This document shows positions 17,212 to 26,453 of a stretch of DNA of 64,000 nt, piece by piece; positions within the stretch are counted from its first letter, which is position 1, and the number at the start of each line of letters is the position of its first letter. This DNA is from Micromonospora craniellae (lineage in GTDB: Bacteria > Actinomycetota > Actinomycetes > Mycobacteriales > Micromonosporaceae), in the NCBI RefSeq assembly GCF_014764405.1, contig NZ_CP061725.1, positions 4,588,001-4,652,000 of the forward strand, in the 5' to 3' direction. The notes beneath the pieces were generated by a model that was given only the letters and a program-made list of their open reading frames with translations, did no database searches and was not told the DNA's origin. A program made the position numbers and the translations under genes.

Positions 17212-17341
17212 CGTTGCCGCCTCCTGTCCGCCGCACAGTTCCTCCGGCCCCCTGCGGGTACCCGCCGGATACCGCGCCATGCCTACGACGGCACGACGAA
17301 GGCGGGCACCCCGCTCCGGGACACCCGCCTCCCGACACCGA

Positions 17342-18265
17342 TCAGCGGCCGAGCACCCGATCGAGGAAGTCGCGGTACTCGCGGACGGCCACCCGGAGCT
17401 GCTCGGTGTCGGGTGAGCCTGCCTCCTGCCAACCGCCGAGCTTGTTCTTGTGCTCCGCCAGCGCCGTGGAGAGCGCCTGCATGGCCTCGTCGACGAGCGA
17501 CTGCGCCTGACCGGCGGCGGCCTGCGGGTCGTCCACGAAGCGGAGCTGGACGTCACGCCAGCGGTCCCGGAAGCCCTGTGCGGTCGCCCCGTCGAAGAGG
17601 GTCGCCGCGCCGGCGAGAACCGACGAACCGGTGGTGTCGGAGTCGCCGCTCGGCGACGGCCCGTCCGGGTCGACCATCGTCGGGGCGGCGCTGCCGTAGC
17701 CGGGGCCGCCGGCCGCCGCCGCGTCGGTGGTGTCGACCGTCGAGGTGCGCTCCGTCTCGCCGCCGGGAGTGAGCGGCTCGGCCCGCCCGTCGAGGTTGTC
17801 GGCCCGGTGGCCGGCCGGCTCAACCTCGACAGCCGTGTCGGTGTCGTCGAGGTCGTCGCCGGTGCGGCCGAACTCGGCGGTGGGATCGGCCCGCAGCCCC
17901 TCCCGCTCCCCGTCGACGGCGCCGTCGCCCGGCCGGGCGGTGCGCTCCGCGCGCGGGTCGATCTCGTCCTCGGGGCGCGGGCTGGCCATCGCGGACGCGG
18001 CCACCGCGCCGCCCACGGAGGTGGCGCCGAAGGCGGTCGGCACCGGAGCGGGCTCGGTCACCTCACCACCCTCGTCGTCGCGCGGCCGACCGTCCCACGG
18101 GCGGTTGCGGTCGGTGGACTCCACACGGTCGCGGTCCGTCGGCTCGTCGGTGCGGTCGGGGTCGTCCGGTACGTCCCGGTGGGCACCGTTCGGCGGCACT
18201 GCCACCGGGGCAGACCGGACGGCCTCGGGGTGGTCGTTGTTGAGCTGCTGCTCGTCTTGCCGCAT
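17342..18265 (-). CDS. hypothetical protein, disordered N-terminus plus QLRFVDxP helical domain
   Basis: Of 307 residues, roughly the first 215 are low-complexity (Asp, Glu, Arg, Pro, Gly-rich) and likely disordered. The last 75 form a compact helical domain with WRDVQLRFVDDPQAAAGQAQ and TEQLRVAVREYRDFLDRVLG. The same domain occurs in the gene immediately upstream (18276-18872), so the two are paralogous at their C-termini. The ATG at 18265 has GAGGAG close upstream and is 10 bases from the neighbour's stop, implying an operon. Function is unknown. Confidence 0.75.
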   Translation of the reverse strand: MRQDEQQLNNDHPEAVRSAPVAVPPNGAHRDVPDDPDRTDEPTDRDRVESTDRNRPWDGRPRDDEGGEVTEPAPVPTAFGATSVGGAVAASAMASPRPEDEIDPRAERTARPGDGAVDGEREGLRADPTAEFGRTGDDLDDTDTAVEVEPAGHRADNLDGRAEPLTPGGETERTSTVDTTDAAAAGGPGYGSAAPTMVDPDGPSPSGDSDTTGSSVLAGAATLFDGATAQGFRDRWRDVQLRFVDDPQAAAGQAQSLVDEAMQALSTALAEHKNKLGGWQEAGSPDTEQLRVAVREYRDFLDRVLGR

Positions 18266-18275
18266 GGTGCTCTCC

Positions 18276-18872
18276 TCAGCGGTTCGTGGCGTCATGGGCG
18301 GCCTCGGGGTGGCGCTGCTCCGGCGAGGTGGCGGCCGCGACCGGTTCCTCGCCGAGCAGGTCGGCGAAGAGGGCGCGGTAGTGCACGACGGCCTGACGGA
18401 GGTCCTCGGTGCTGGCCTCGCCCCGGGAATTGCGCAGGTGGATCTCGTGCGCGTCCCGGTAGTGGCTGAGCGTCCGGGCGTGCTCGACGGACAGGTGGGC
18501 GATCTGGTCCGAGAAGTCACCGGTGGGGTAGCCCCGCTCGGCGACGAGCCGGGTGACCAGTTCGTCGGCCTGACCGACGGTCTCGGCGGGGGAGTCGACG
18601 AAACGCACCTGGAGTTCCTCCCAGGCGGCGGCGTACCGGGCGCGGGAGCCGGGGTCCAGCGGGACGAGTTCGAGTCCGGCGTGCCGGCGTTCCCGGTCCC
18701 GCAACTCCCGCTCGGCGGCGCTGCGGCTGTCCCGTTCGGCGACGACGTGGTCGTACTCGGGTCCGAAGCGTTGCCGCAGCGAACGGCGGCGGCCGGCCAC
18801 GACGACGGCCGCGGCCACGGCGGCGACCACCAGGATGATGAGGACGGTGACGACTATCTGCGTGGGCGACAT
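18276..18872 (-). CDS. membrane-anchored hypothetical protein with QVRFVDxP helical domain
   Basis: A 198-residue protein with one N-terminal membrane segment (about 6-28, rich in Val, Ile and Ala) followed by RRR, which places the rest in the cytoplasm. The soluble part holds WEELQVRFVDSPAETVGQAD and TEDLRQAVVHYRALFADLLG, clearly related to the C-terminal domain of the next gene. This one has the membrane anchor, the partner has a long disordered region. The ATG at 18872 is preceded by AAGGAGGAG. The 379-base gap upstream (18873-19251) shows no gene; it separates this operon from the divergent conservon. Confidence 0.8.
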   Translation of the reverse strand: MSPTQIVVTVLIILVVAAVAAAVVVAGRRRSLRQRFGPEYDHVVAERDSRSAAERELRDRERRHAGLELVPLDPGSRARYAAAWEELQVRFVDSPAETVGQADELVTRLVAERGYPTGDFSDQIAHLSVEHARTLSHYRDAHEIHLRNSRGEASTEDLRQAVVHYRALFADLLGEEPVAAATSPEQRHPEAAHDATNR

Positions 18873-19251
18873 GGCTCCTCCTTCGCCTTGAGGTATTCCC
18901 TCCGAGCACTGATCGCCAATCCCGTTCCGGAGCACTTTCCTCACCCGAATCGGTGGTGAGGCAGGGCGGAGCCTCGTCCTGACGGGACGAGCGGCGACCT
19001 GGGGCGTCGGCCGGGGCCGGGAAACCGGGCGAGCGGCGCGGCGTCGTCCATTCCGGGCGGCAGGCACCTCCCCGGTGCGTTCGGCACCGTATAGGTAGTC
19101 TCGACAGACGGTAGTGCGTCCGGCGCGGATTACGTATCCTGCCCAAGGCGCCCGAGCCCGGGCGCCTCGGCGGGCCATCGGGGGTGCGCGCCGGTGACGG
19201 TGCCCGGCCCGTGCCGGAGCCCTTCCAGCCACCCTTCCGGGCGAGGTCCGA

Positions 19252-21987
19252 TTGAACACCCGCGACTGGCCGATCCGCTCCAAGCTGACCGCGCTGGTCG
19301 TGGTGCCGGTGACCGCGCTGCTGGCACTGTGGATATTCGCGACCACGCTCACCTTCGGTCCCGCTCTGGATCTGCTCGCCGCCCGGACCCTCCTCTACGA
19401 TTTGGGACGGCCGGGCGAGACGGTGGTGGCCGAACTGCAGCGGGAGCGCCGGCTCTCGGTGGTGCATCTCGGCTCGCCCCGTACGGTCTGCGGTCAGCCG
19501 CCGGCCAACTGCGTGTTGCCGGAGTTGGTCGCGCAGCGGGACCGCACCGACACCGCGATCGCCGAACTGCGTCGCCGGGTCGCCGGGGAGCAACTGCGCG
19601 ACGCCGCCGGCGAGCTGCTCGAGTCCCGGCTGGACCGGTTTCTCGGCGATCTCGACGCGCTGCCGGCGGGGCGCCCGTTCATCGACCGTCGTGACCTCGA
19701 CCGGGCGGGGGTGATCGGCCTCTACAGTGGCATGATCTCGTCGGCGTTCCACACCTTCTCCGCCCTGGCGAACCTGCCGGACCAGGACCTCAACCGGGAA
19801 GCGCGGGCGCTGACCGATATCGGTCGCTCCCGCGAGCTGCTCGGGCAGACCGACGCGTTGCTGGCCGGTGCGCTGATTGGCGGACGGCTCGCCGAGGGCG
19901 AGCACACGCTGCTCGTGCAGGGCATCGCCAACCAGCGCTTCCTGACCGAGAGTGCGGTGGCCGACCTGCCGGAGCCGGACCGCGTGGCGTACCAACGGTT
20001 GACCGAGCAGGACGCGTTCACGCAGTTGCGGCAGATGCAGGACGATCTGGTCGCCGCCGACCCCTCGGCCCGCCTCCGGATCGACCAGCAGGCATGGCAG
20101 AGCAACTACGACACCGTGCAGCAGTCGCTGCGGGACTTCGAGCTGACCCAGGCCGACGGGCTGGCCGACCGCTCGGTGCCGATGGCGGTGCGCACCCTGG
20201 TCCGGCTGGCCGCCGCCGGCCTGCTCGGCCTGGTCGCCGTCGTGCTCTCACTCGTGGTCGCGCTGCGGGTCGGCCGGTCGCTGGCGCAACGGCTGACCCA
20301 GGTACGCGGCACCGTCAAGGAGGCCGAGGAGCGCCTGCCCGAGGTGGTGGCCCGGCTGCGGCAGGGCGAGCAGGTCGACGTGGCCCGGGAGGCGCCGCTG
20401 GCCGACCGGGGCGCGGACGAGATCGGCCAGGTGGCCCAGGCGTTCACCGAGGTGCACAAGGCCGCGATCCGCTCCGCAATGGTCGAGGTGAGCCTGCGGC
20501 GCGGTCTCAACGAGGTCTTCCTGAACATCGCCCGACGCAGCCAGGGGTTGGTGCACCGGCAGCTCACCGTGCTCGACCGGATGGAACGGGACGCCGAGGA
20601 CCCGGACCATCTTGCCGAGTTGTTCCGGGTCGACCACCTCGCCACCCGGTTGCGACGGCACGCCGAGGACCTGGTCATCCTCGCCGGTGCCGCACCCGGG
20701 CGGGGCTGGCGCAACCCGGTGGCCATGGTGGACCTCATCCGGGGCGCGACCTCCGAGGTCGAGTCGTACGACCGGGTGGACATCGTCAACGTCCAGCCCG
20801 CCGGCACCGTGGGCCGGGTGGTCGGCGACATCATCCACCTGCTCGCCGAACTGATCGAGAACGCCACCGCGTACTCGCCGCCGGACTCTCGGGTCGAGAT
20901 CTCGGGCGAGCACGTCGCGCACGGGTACGCGCTCTCCGTCACCGACCACGGGCTCGGCATGACGCCTGCCGCCATCGAGGAGGCCAACCGGAAGCTCGCC
21001 CGGTCACCGGACTTCGACCCGGCCGAGACCGCGCGCCTGGGGTTGTTCGTGGTCGCGCGGCTCGCCGCCCGGCACGACGTACGGGTGCGGTTGCGGGAGT
21101 CGGACGGGACCGGGCTGACCGCCGTGGTGCTGATCCCGGCGGCATTGATCACCGCCGAGCCGTCGCCGCTGCCCGACCTGGACGCGCCGGCCGGTGACGA
21201 CGAGGCCGCCACCCCGGAGCAGCGGCGGCTGGCCCGGGCCACCCGGCTGACCACGGTGTCCCGACAGAGCACCCGAGCGCAGGCCGGACCGGACAAGCAG
21301 GCGTCCACCGAGGCGGTGGCGGCGAGTAGGGCCGGCAGCCGGGGCGGCCCGACCTCCGGGTCCGCCGTCGGCCCGGCCGAGGCCGACGGCCTGCCCCGCC
21401 GCATCCGCCAGCGGGGCCCGGCCGTCACCGCACCGCCGGCCGCCGCCCCCGAGCCGCCACCGCGGAACTCGTCCGCCGGACCGGCACCGGTCGGGCCGCC
21501 GCCTCCGGTGGCGCCGGACGCCGCCTCGACGGAGGTGGCGTCCGGCAACGGGTCGTCCGGCCCGGCCGGGCACCGGGCGGCACCCGACCGTGACCAGGGC
21601 GTCGTCGACGCGCCGACGGTGTGGATGCCGGTGGTCTCCTCGGCGATCGACGGTCCGACCGTGCGGCAACCGGTGGTGGTCCCGCGCGGGCCGATCCGGC
21701 CGCTCGGCGAGCCGACCCCGCGCAGTCCGGAGGAGGCCCGCCGGTTCATGTCGGCGCTCCAGGCGGGCACCACGCGGGGCCGGCGCGCCGCCGTCGCGCC
21801 GAATGACGACGCGGGACGCGCCGGACCGCCGAGCGACGACGCGGAGCGCACCGGACCGGCCACGCCGGGTCGACCCGGTGCCGTCTCCGCCGACCAGCAG
21901 CAGGACCGGAGCGCCGAGCCGGCAGAGTCGCCGGCCGACGATCCGGCGACTGTGCAACCCCCGACCGCGACTGAGAGGGACGCCTGA
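19252..21987 (+). CDS. cvnA: conservon sensor histidine-kinase-like protein with nitrate/nitrite-sensing (NIT) domain
   Basis: A 911-residue membrane protein starting at TTG (GCGAGG just upstream). Layout: first membrane segment (about 12-32), extracellular helical NIT-type domain (about 45-300) with RERRLSVVHL, second membrane segment (about 310-335), HAMP linker, and a GHKL ATPase domain with LAELIENATAYSPPDSRVEI (N box) and VTDHGLGMT (G1 box). After residue 640 comes a 250-residue Pro/Ala-rich disordered tail. A classic phosphorylatable H-box is not obvious (RSQGLVHRQL occupies the place), as in other CvnA proteins. Its stop overlaps the next start (TGATG), opening the four-gene conservon that in Streptomyces forms a membrane-associated, eukaryote-like G-protein system. 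Confidence 0.92.
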   Translation: MNTRDWPIRSKLTALVVVPVTALLALWIFATTLTFGPALDLLAARTLLYDLGRPGETVVAELQRERRLSVVHLGSPRTVCGQPPANCVLPELVAQRDRTDTAIAELRRRVAGEQLRDAAGELLESRLDRFLGDLDALPAGRPFIDRRDLDRAGVIGLYSGMISSAFHTFSALANLPDQDLNREARALTDIGRSRELLGQTDALLAGALIGGRLAEGEHTLLVQGIANQRFLTESAVADLPEPDRVAYQRLTEQDAFTQLRQMQDDLVAADPSARLRIDQQAWQSNYDTVQQSLRDFELTQADGLADRSVPMAVRTLVRLAAAGLLGLVAVVLSLVVALRVGRSLAQRLTQVRGTVKEAEERLPEVVARLRQGEQVDVAREAPLADRGADEIGQVAQAFTEVHKAAIRSAMVEVSLRRGLNEVFLNIARRSQGLVHRQLTVLDRMERDAEDPDHLAELFRVDHLATRLRRHAEDLVILAGAAPGRGWRNPVAMVDLIRGATSEVESYDRVDIVNVQPAGTVGRVVGDIIHLLAELIENATAYSPPDSRVEISGEHVAHGYALSVTDHGLGMTPAAIEEANRKLARSPDFDPAETARLGLFVVARLAARHDVRVRLRESDGTGLTAVVLIPAALITAEPSPLPDLDAPAGDDEAATPEQRRLARATRLTTVSRQSTRAQAGPDKQASTEAVAASRAGSRGGPTSGSAVGPAEADGLPRRIRQRGPAVTAPPAAAPEPPPRNSSAGPAPVGPPPPVAPDAASTEVASGNGSSGPAGHRAAPDRDQGVVDAPTVWMPVVSSAIDGPTVRQPVVVPRGPIRPLGEPTPRSPEEARRFMSALQAGTTRGRRAAVAPNDDAGRAGPPSDDAERTGPATPGRPGAVSADQQQDRSAEPAESPADDPATVQPPTATERDA

Positions 21988-22406
21988 TGCATTCGACGAG
22001 GCAGAGTGCCGATCTCGGCTGGTTGCTGGACGACCTGTTGGAACGGGTACCGACCGCGCGGCAGGCGGTGGTGCTCTCGGCGGACGGCCTGCTGCTCGGC
22101 TGCTCCACGGGAATGGACAAGTCCGATGCCGAGCATCTGTGCGCGCTGGCCTCCGGGCTGTCCAGCCTGGCCCGGGGCGCGAGCCGCCATCTCATCGGCG
22201 GGCCGGTGCGCCAGACGGTGGTGGAGATGGAGTCCGCGTACCTCTTCGTGACGGCAGCCGGGCAGGGCACCTGCCTCGCGGTGGCCAGTGACACCGACGC
22301 TGACATCGGCCTGGTGGCGTACGAGATGGCGATGCTGGTGACCCGGGTGGGCGAGAATCTGGGGACACCGACGCGGGCGTCGATGGGTGTCGCCGATGCG
22401 CACTGA
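21987..22406 (+). CDS. cvnB: roadblock/LC7 domain protein (conservon B)
   Basis: A 139-residue roadblock/LC7 protein: DDLLERVPTARQAVVLSADG, a central helix (DAEHLCALASGLSSLARGAS) and VVEMESAYLFVTAAGQGTCL strands. Roadblock proteins commonly act as partners or activators of small GTPases, fitting the GTPase encoded two genes downstream. The ATG overlaps the cvnA stop by one base, and the gene overlaps the next, so translation is coupled. Confidence 0.92.
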   Translation: MHSTRQSADLGWLLDDLLERVPTARQAVVLSADGLLLGCSTGMDKSDAEHLCALASGLSSLARGASRHLIGGPVRQTVVEMESAYLFVTAAGQGTCLAVASDTDADIGLVAYEMAMLVTRVGENLGTPTRASMGVADAH

Positions 22407-22785
22407 CTTACCGGGGAACCAACACGAGTGGCTCGACGCCGACGCCGGCCCGGTGGTCCGGCCGTACACCCTGACCGGCGGCCGGGTCCGGGCCAGCGCG
22501 GACGCCTTCGACCTGGTGGCGTACGTGCTTGCGAAGCCGGACCCGGACCTCGGCGCCTATCCGGAGCTGTACCCGGAACACCGGCTGCTGGTGGAACTCG
22601 CCGGCCGGGGAACGCCGGTGGTGGAACTCGCCGCCGATCTCAACCTGGCCATCGGTGTGGTCCGGGTGCTGCTCGGCGATCTACTCTCCCGGGGACTGGT
22701 CGCTGTGCACCAGCCGCCGCGTGCCACGTACCTGCCCGACAACGACATCCTCAAGGCGGTGGTCGATGGACTCCGTGCGTTATGA
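22396..22785 (+). CDS. cvnC: DUF742 family protein (conservon C)
   Basis: The 129-residue product matches the DUF742 member of conservons: VVRPYTLTGGRVRASADAFD at the start, a winged-helix-like centre (LVELAGRGTPVVELAADLNL, VVRVLLGDLLSRGLVAVHQP) and the ending DNDILKAVVDGLRAL. The fold is that of a small DNA-binding-like adaptor, but its role in conservons is unclear. An in-frame GTG at 22387 is an alternative start. It overlaps cvnB by 11 bases. Confidence 0.92.
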   Translation: MRTDLPGNQHEWLDADAGPVVRPYTLTGGRVRASADAFDLVAYVLAKPDPDLGAYPELYPEHRLLVELAGRGTPVVELAADLNLAIGVVRVLLGDLLSRGLVAVHQPPRATYLPDNDILKAVVDGLRAL

Positions 22786-23368
22786 CGGCGAGCGGCGGGG
22801 CCACGGGGTCCCGATCGCGCTGAAGATCCTCGTCGCCGGCGGCTTCGGTGCCGGCAAGACGACGCTGGTCAGCGCGTTGAGTGAGGTCCGGCCGTTGCAG
22901 ACCGAGGAGATCTTGACCGGGGCGGGGATCGAGACCGACGACCTCTCCGGAGTGGAGACGAAATCGACCACCACGGTGGCGATGGACTTCGGCCGGATCA
23001 CCATCAACGACGACCTCCAGCTGTACCTGTTCGGCACGCCCGGGCAGGACCGGTTCTGGTTCCTCTGGGACGAGCTGGCTTTCGGGGCGCTCGGCGCGGT
23101 GGTGCTCGCGGACACCCGTCGGCTGGCCGACTGCTTCCCGTCGATCGACTACTTCGAGCAGCGCGGCATCCCGTTCGTGGTCGGGGTCAACTGCTTCGAC
23201 AACTCGCAGCGGTTCAGTCTGGAGGCGGTACGCCGGGCCCTCGACCTCGACGGCGACGTGCCGATGGTGCTCTGCGACGCTCGTGACCGGCAGTCCGGCA
23301 AGACGGTGTTGATCTCCCTGGTCGAGCACGTGGCCCGGCAGCGGGGCGAGCCGGTTCCGGCGGCCTGA
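22766..23368 (+). CDS. cvnD: conservon GTP/ATP-binding protein
   Basis: A 200-residue small G-protein. Walker A is GGFGAGKTTLV (near 25-35); the switch region has STTTVAMDFGR; G3 is LFGTPGQDRFWF; and the guanine-recognition region is degenerate (GVNCFDN for NKxD), typical of conservon GTPases. It is expected to cycle between nucleotide states under control of the roadblock protein at the membrane. The ATG at 22766 lies within cvnC (20-base overlap). The operon ends here, followed by a hairpin. Confidence 0.93.
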   Translation: MDSVRYDGERRGHGVPIALKILVAGGFGAGKTTLVSALSEVRPLQTEEILTGAGIETDDLSGVETKSTTTVAMDFGRITINDDLQLYLFGTPGQDRFWFLWDELAFGALGAVVLADTRRLADCFPSIDYFEQRGIPFVVGVNCFDNSQRFSLEAVRRALDLDGDVPMVLCDARDRQSGKTVLISLVEHVARQRGEPVPAA

Positions 23369-23402
23369 CCCGGGTTTCGGACGCCTGTCGAGGCCGGGCC
23401 GT

Positions 23403-23430
23403 TCCGGGAGGACCAAAGGTCCGTCCCGGA
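23403..23430 (+). terminator. terminator after the conservon
   Basis: The arms TCCGGGAGGACC (23403-23414) and GGTCCGTCCCGGA (23418-23430) pair with a single bulged base and an AAA loop. The hairpin is 34 bases after the cvnD stop and lies before the Shine-Dalgarno of the next gene. Confidence 0.65.
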
Positions 23431-23509
23431 TTCAAGGTCTAACCGGCCCACATCGGGGCAAGGCTTCTGGTGGGATCGACGCAGGGATTCGGCAAGGAGG
23501 CGGTACGCG

Positions 23510-24544
23510 GTGGCAGTTCAGGGCGAGATCGTGCACATCGGCGGGTACACCGCGCAGAGCGGGGGCCGGGCCATCGGCATCGTCGCGGCCCGTCGGGATC
23601 CGCGCTCCGGCGAGCTGACGTCGCTGGGCACGGTCGCGGTCACCGCGTCACCGTCCTTCCTCGCCCGCCACCCCCGCCTGCCGATGCTGTACGCGGTCAA
23701 CGAGCTGCCCACCGGTGAGATCAGTGCCTGGCGGGTGGGCGCCGACGGGGAACTGGACGCGGCCGGCACGCAGCCGACCGGTGGGGCGGAGCCGTGTCAC
23801 CTGGCGGTCACCCCGGGCGGCGGGCACCTCGTGGTGGCCAACTACGGCAGCGGCAGCGTGACCGTGTTCCCCCTCGACGCCGACGGGGTCCCGGGTGCGC
23901 GTACCGACGTGGTGGCACACCAGGGGCACGGGCCGAACCCCGAGCGGCAGGAACAGGCGCACGCGCACATGGTCTCGCCGGGCGCGGACGGCGAGCCGCT
24001 GCTCGCCGTCGACCTGGGTACCGACTCGATCTACCGGTACGACCTCGACATGACGGGCGGGCTGACCTCCCGGGGTGCCCGGGTGCGGACAGCTCAGGGG
24101 GTGGGTCCCCGGCACGTGGCCCGGCACCCGGACGGCCGGCACTGTTATGTCGCCGGTGAGTTGGACGGCTCGGTTCTCGCGTACGAGGTGACCGGCGACG
24201 GGGGGCTCCAGGAACTCGGGCGGGTCGAGGCCAGCGATCGTGCCGGGCACGTGCAACCGTCGGAGATCGCCGTGGGTGCCGACGGACGCTTCCTCTACGT
24301 CGCCAACCGTGGGGTGGGCACGATCGCCGTCTTCGCTCTCGGCGCGGGCCTGCCGAAGCAGGTCGCGGAGGTGGAGACCGGCGGCGAGTGGCCGCGCCAC
24401 TTCGCGCTCGTCGGCGAGCACCTGTACGTCGTCGACGAGCGGGCAGATATGGTACGCACTTTCCTCGTCGACCGGGAGTCTGGAGTTCCGACGCCGTTGG
24501 GGGAGCCGCTCGTGGTCGCCAGCCCGACTTGCCTTCTGCCCTGA
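23510..24544 (+). CDS. lactonase family beta-propeller protein (6-phosphogluconolactonase type)
   Basis: A 344-residue seven-bladed propeller of the YbhE/Pgl lactonase family, which hydrolyses 6-phosphogluconolactone or related lactones in the cytoplasm. Landmarks are HIGGYTA at the start, SPSFLARHPRLPMLYAVNE, GGHLVVANYGSGSV, HAHMVSPG and FLYVANRGVGTIAVF. The start is GTG at 23510 with AAGGAGG at 23494-23500. No signal peptide is seen. The true lactone substrate cannot be told from sequence. Confidence 0.88.
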   Translation: MAVQGEIVHIGGYTAQSGGRAIGIVAARRDPRSGELTSLGTVAVTASPSFLARHPRLPMLYAVNELPTGEISAWRVGADGELDAAGTQPTGGAEPCHLAVTPGGGHLVVANYGSGSVTVFPLDADGVPGARTDVVAHQGHGPNPERQEQAHAHMVSPGADGEPLLAVDLGTDSIYRYDLDMTGGLTSRGARVRTAQGVGPRHVARHPDGRHCYVAGELDGSVLAYEVTGDGGLQELGRVEASDRAGHVQPSEIAVGADGRFLYVANRGVGTIAVFALGAGLPKQVAEVETGGEWPRHFALVGEHLYVVDERADMVRTFLVDRESGVPTPLGEPLVVASPTCLLP

Positions 24545-24596
24545 TCGTGGGCTTGAGACATAGATGCATCCACATTGCGCCGTTGCATCGTGACGC

Positions 24597-24649
24597 AAAG
24601 TTACGATTCTGCAGTGATCTGTTTCTCCTCTGTAACTTTCGACCGAAAG
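24597..24649 (+). promoter_or_regulatory. AT-rich paired inverted repeats before the VWA gene
   Basis: AAAGTTAC (24597-24604) and GTAACTTT (24632-24639) form perfect 8-bp arms 27 bases apart, and the second arm overlaps a perfect dyad CTTTCGACCGAAAG (24636-24649). The segment is notably AT-rich for this chromosome and ends 31 bases before the next start. It may be an operator, but no regulator is assigned. Confidence 0.4.
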
Positions 24650-24680
24650 GCCATGGCAGACCACCGGCCGGGTACGCAAG

Positions 24681-26453
24681 ATGGTCTGCGTGTCAGCAGG
24701 CCGCCATCGCATGCGTTCAGGTATTCACGCCGCCGCCGCCGCGGCGGCGGTCGGCGTTCTCGTCGTCACGGCCGGGGGGTGGGTCGGTTATCGCCAACTC
24801 GCCGGTCCGGACTGCTCCGGCAAGATCGAGCTGTCCGTCGCCGTGGCCGGCGAGCTCGCTCCGGCGGTGGACCAGGCGGCCTCCGAGTGGGAGGAGAAGG
24901 GTGCCGCCGTCGAGGGGACCTGCATCGACGTGACGGTCACGGCGGCCGACCCGGTCGAGGTGGCGGCGGTGGTGGCGGCCAGGCACGGCGCGACCCTGGC
25001 CGGTGTGGGCCAGGCCAGCGGCACCGCGGTGAGCCCCGACGTCTGGATCCCGGACTCCTCCACCTGGCTGCTGCGACTCAAGACCGGTGGCGCGGCGGCC
25101 TTCGAGCCGGGTAACGGGGCGTCGATCGCCAGCAGCCCGGTGGTCGTCGCGATGCCGGAGCCGATCGCCGCCCGGCTCGGCTGGCCGCAGAAGGAACTCG
25201 ACTGGACACAGCTGCTGGCCCGGGTGAACAGCGACCGGCCGCTGCGAACCGGGATCGTCGAGCCGACCCGGGACGCCGCCGGCCTGTCCGGTTTGCTGTC
25301 GCTGATGACCGCGGCGTCGTCCACCGGCGGTGCCACCGCCGAGCAGGACCGGGTCGGCGCGCTGCGGGCGCTGGCGTCGGGTGCCTCGGCGCTGCGCCAG
25401 GACCTGCTCGCGAAGTTCCCGACCTCGGCGGACAACACCACGCTGGCCAGCGCCCTCGGCGCGGCGGCGCTCTCCGAGGAGGACGTCATCCAGTACAACG
25501 CCCGCAAGCCTCCGGTGCCGTTGGCGGCGCTGTATCTCAAGCCGGCACCGCTGCCGCTGGACTACCCGTACGCGGTGCTGCCCGGCATCGACCCGGCCAA
25601 GGCGTCCGCCGCCCGGGTGCTGTTCGAGGCGCTGACCACCTCGTCGTTTAGGGACAGGCTGGCCACGCAGTCGTTGCGCGGGCCGGACGGGAACTGGGGT
25701 GCCGGCTTCGCGGCGCCGCAGGGTGCGCCCAGCCCGGCCGGTGGCGACGCCTCCGCCGCGCCGCCGCCACAGGGCGGGGTGGCTGCCGGTGGGCTGGCGC
25801 CGGACGCGGTGGAGCGGGCGGTGTCGAGCTGGTCGATCGCCACCCTGTCCGGCCGGATGCTCTGCATCATCGACGTCTCCGGCTCGATGAAGAAGACCGT
25901 GCCGACGGCCAACGGGGCGACCCGGCAGCAGGTCACCATCGAGGCGGCCCGCCGCGGCCTGAACCTCTTCGACGACTCCTGGTCGATCGGGCTGTGGGTG
26001 TTCTCCACCAATCTGGTGGGTACGCGGGACCACCGCGAGGTGGTGCCGATCGGGCCGCTGTCGCGGCAGCGCAGCACCCTGGAGCGGGGTCTGGACACGG
26101 TCGCCTCGTCCAGTGGTGACACCGGCCTGTACGACACGCTGCTGGCCGCCTACAAGGACGTCCAGCGGAACTGGGAACCGGGCAAGGTCAACTCGATCGT
26201 GCTCTTCACAGACGGCAAGAACGAGGACGCCGACGGCATCTCGCAGCGCCAGCTGATCGCCGAGCTGGAGCGGATCAAGGACCCGGAGCAGCCGATCCAG
26301 GTCATCATCGTGGGAATCGGCACCGAGGTGAGCAAGTCGGAGCTGGACACCATCGCCGGGGCCGCCGGCGGCGGGGCGTTCATCGCCGCCGACCCGACCA
26401 AGATCAGTGACATCTTCCTCAGGGCGATCGCCCTGAGGAAGGCGCCGGCCTGA
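24681..26453 (+). CDS. substrate-binding and von Willebrand factor A (VWA) domain protein
   Basis: A 590-residue exported protein. An N-terminal hydrophobic segment (about 14-35) anchors or exports it. A periplasmic-binding-type domain (about 45-330) contains SPDVWIPDSSTWL and SSPVVVAMPEP. A Pro/Gly linker leads to a VWA domain (about 390-585) whose metal-ion-dependent adhesion site DVSGS is intact and followed by the expected VLFTDGKNED. The combination binds a ligand or partner at the surface; its job is unknown. The start is uncertain: ATG 24681 lacks a good Shine-Dalgarno, and a later in-frame ATG lies about nine codons on (MRSGIHAA). It is followed 200 bases later by an exopolysaccharide-initiating transferase. 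Confidence 0.85.
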   Translation: MVCVSAGRHRMRSGIHAAAAAAAVGVLVVTAGGWVGYRQLAGPDCSGKIELSVAVAGELAPAVDQAASEWEEKGAAVEGTCIDVTVTAADPVEVAAVVAARHGATLAGVGQASGTAVSPDVWIPDSSTWLLRLKTGGAAAFEPGNGASIASSPVVVAMPEPIAARLGWPQKELDWTQLLARVNSDRPLRTGIVEPTRDAAGLSGLLSLMTAASSTGGATAEQDRVGALRALASGASALRQDLLAKFPTSADNTTLASALGAAALSEEDVIQYNARKPPVPLAALYLKPAPLPLDYPYAVLPGIDPAKASAARVLFEALTTSSFRDRLATQSLRGPDGNWGAGFAAPQGAPSPAGGDASAAPPPQGGVAAGGLAPDAVERAVSSWSIATLSGRMLCIIDVSGSMKKTVPTANGATRQQVTIEAARRGLNLFDDSWSIGLWVFSTNLVGTRDHREVVPIGPLSRQRSTLERGLDTVASSSGDTGLYDTLLAAYKDVQRNWEPGKVNSIVLFTDGKNEDADGISQRQLIAELERIKDPEQPIQVIIVGIGTEVSKSELDTIAGAAGGGAFIAADPTKISDIFLRAIALRKAPA

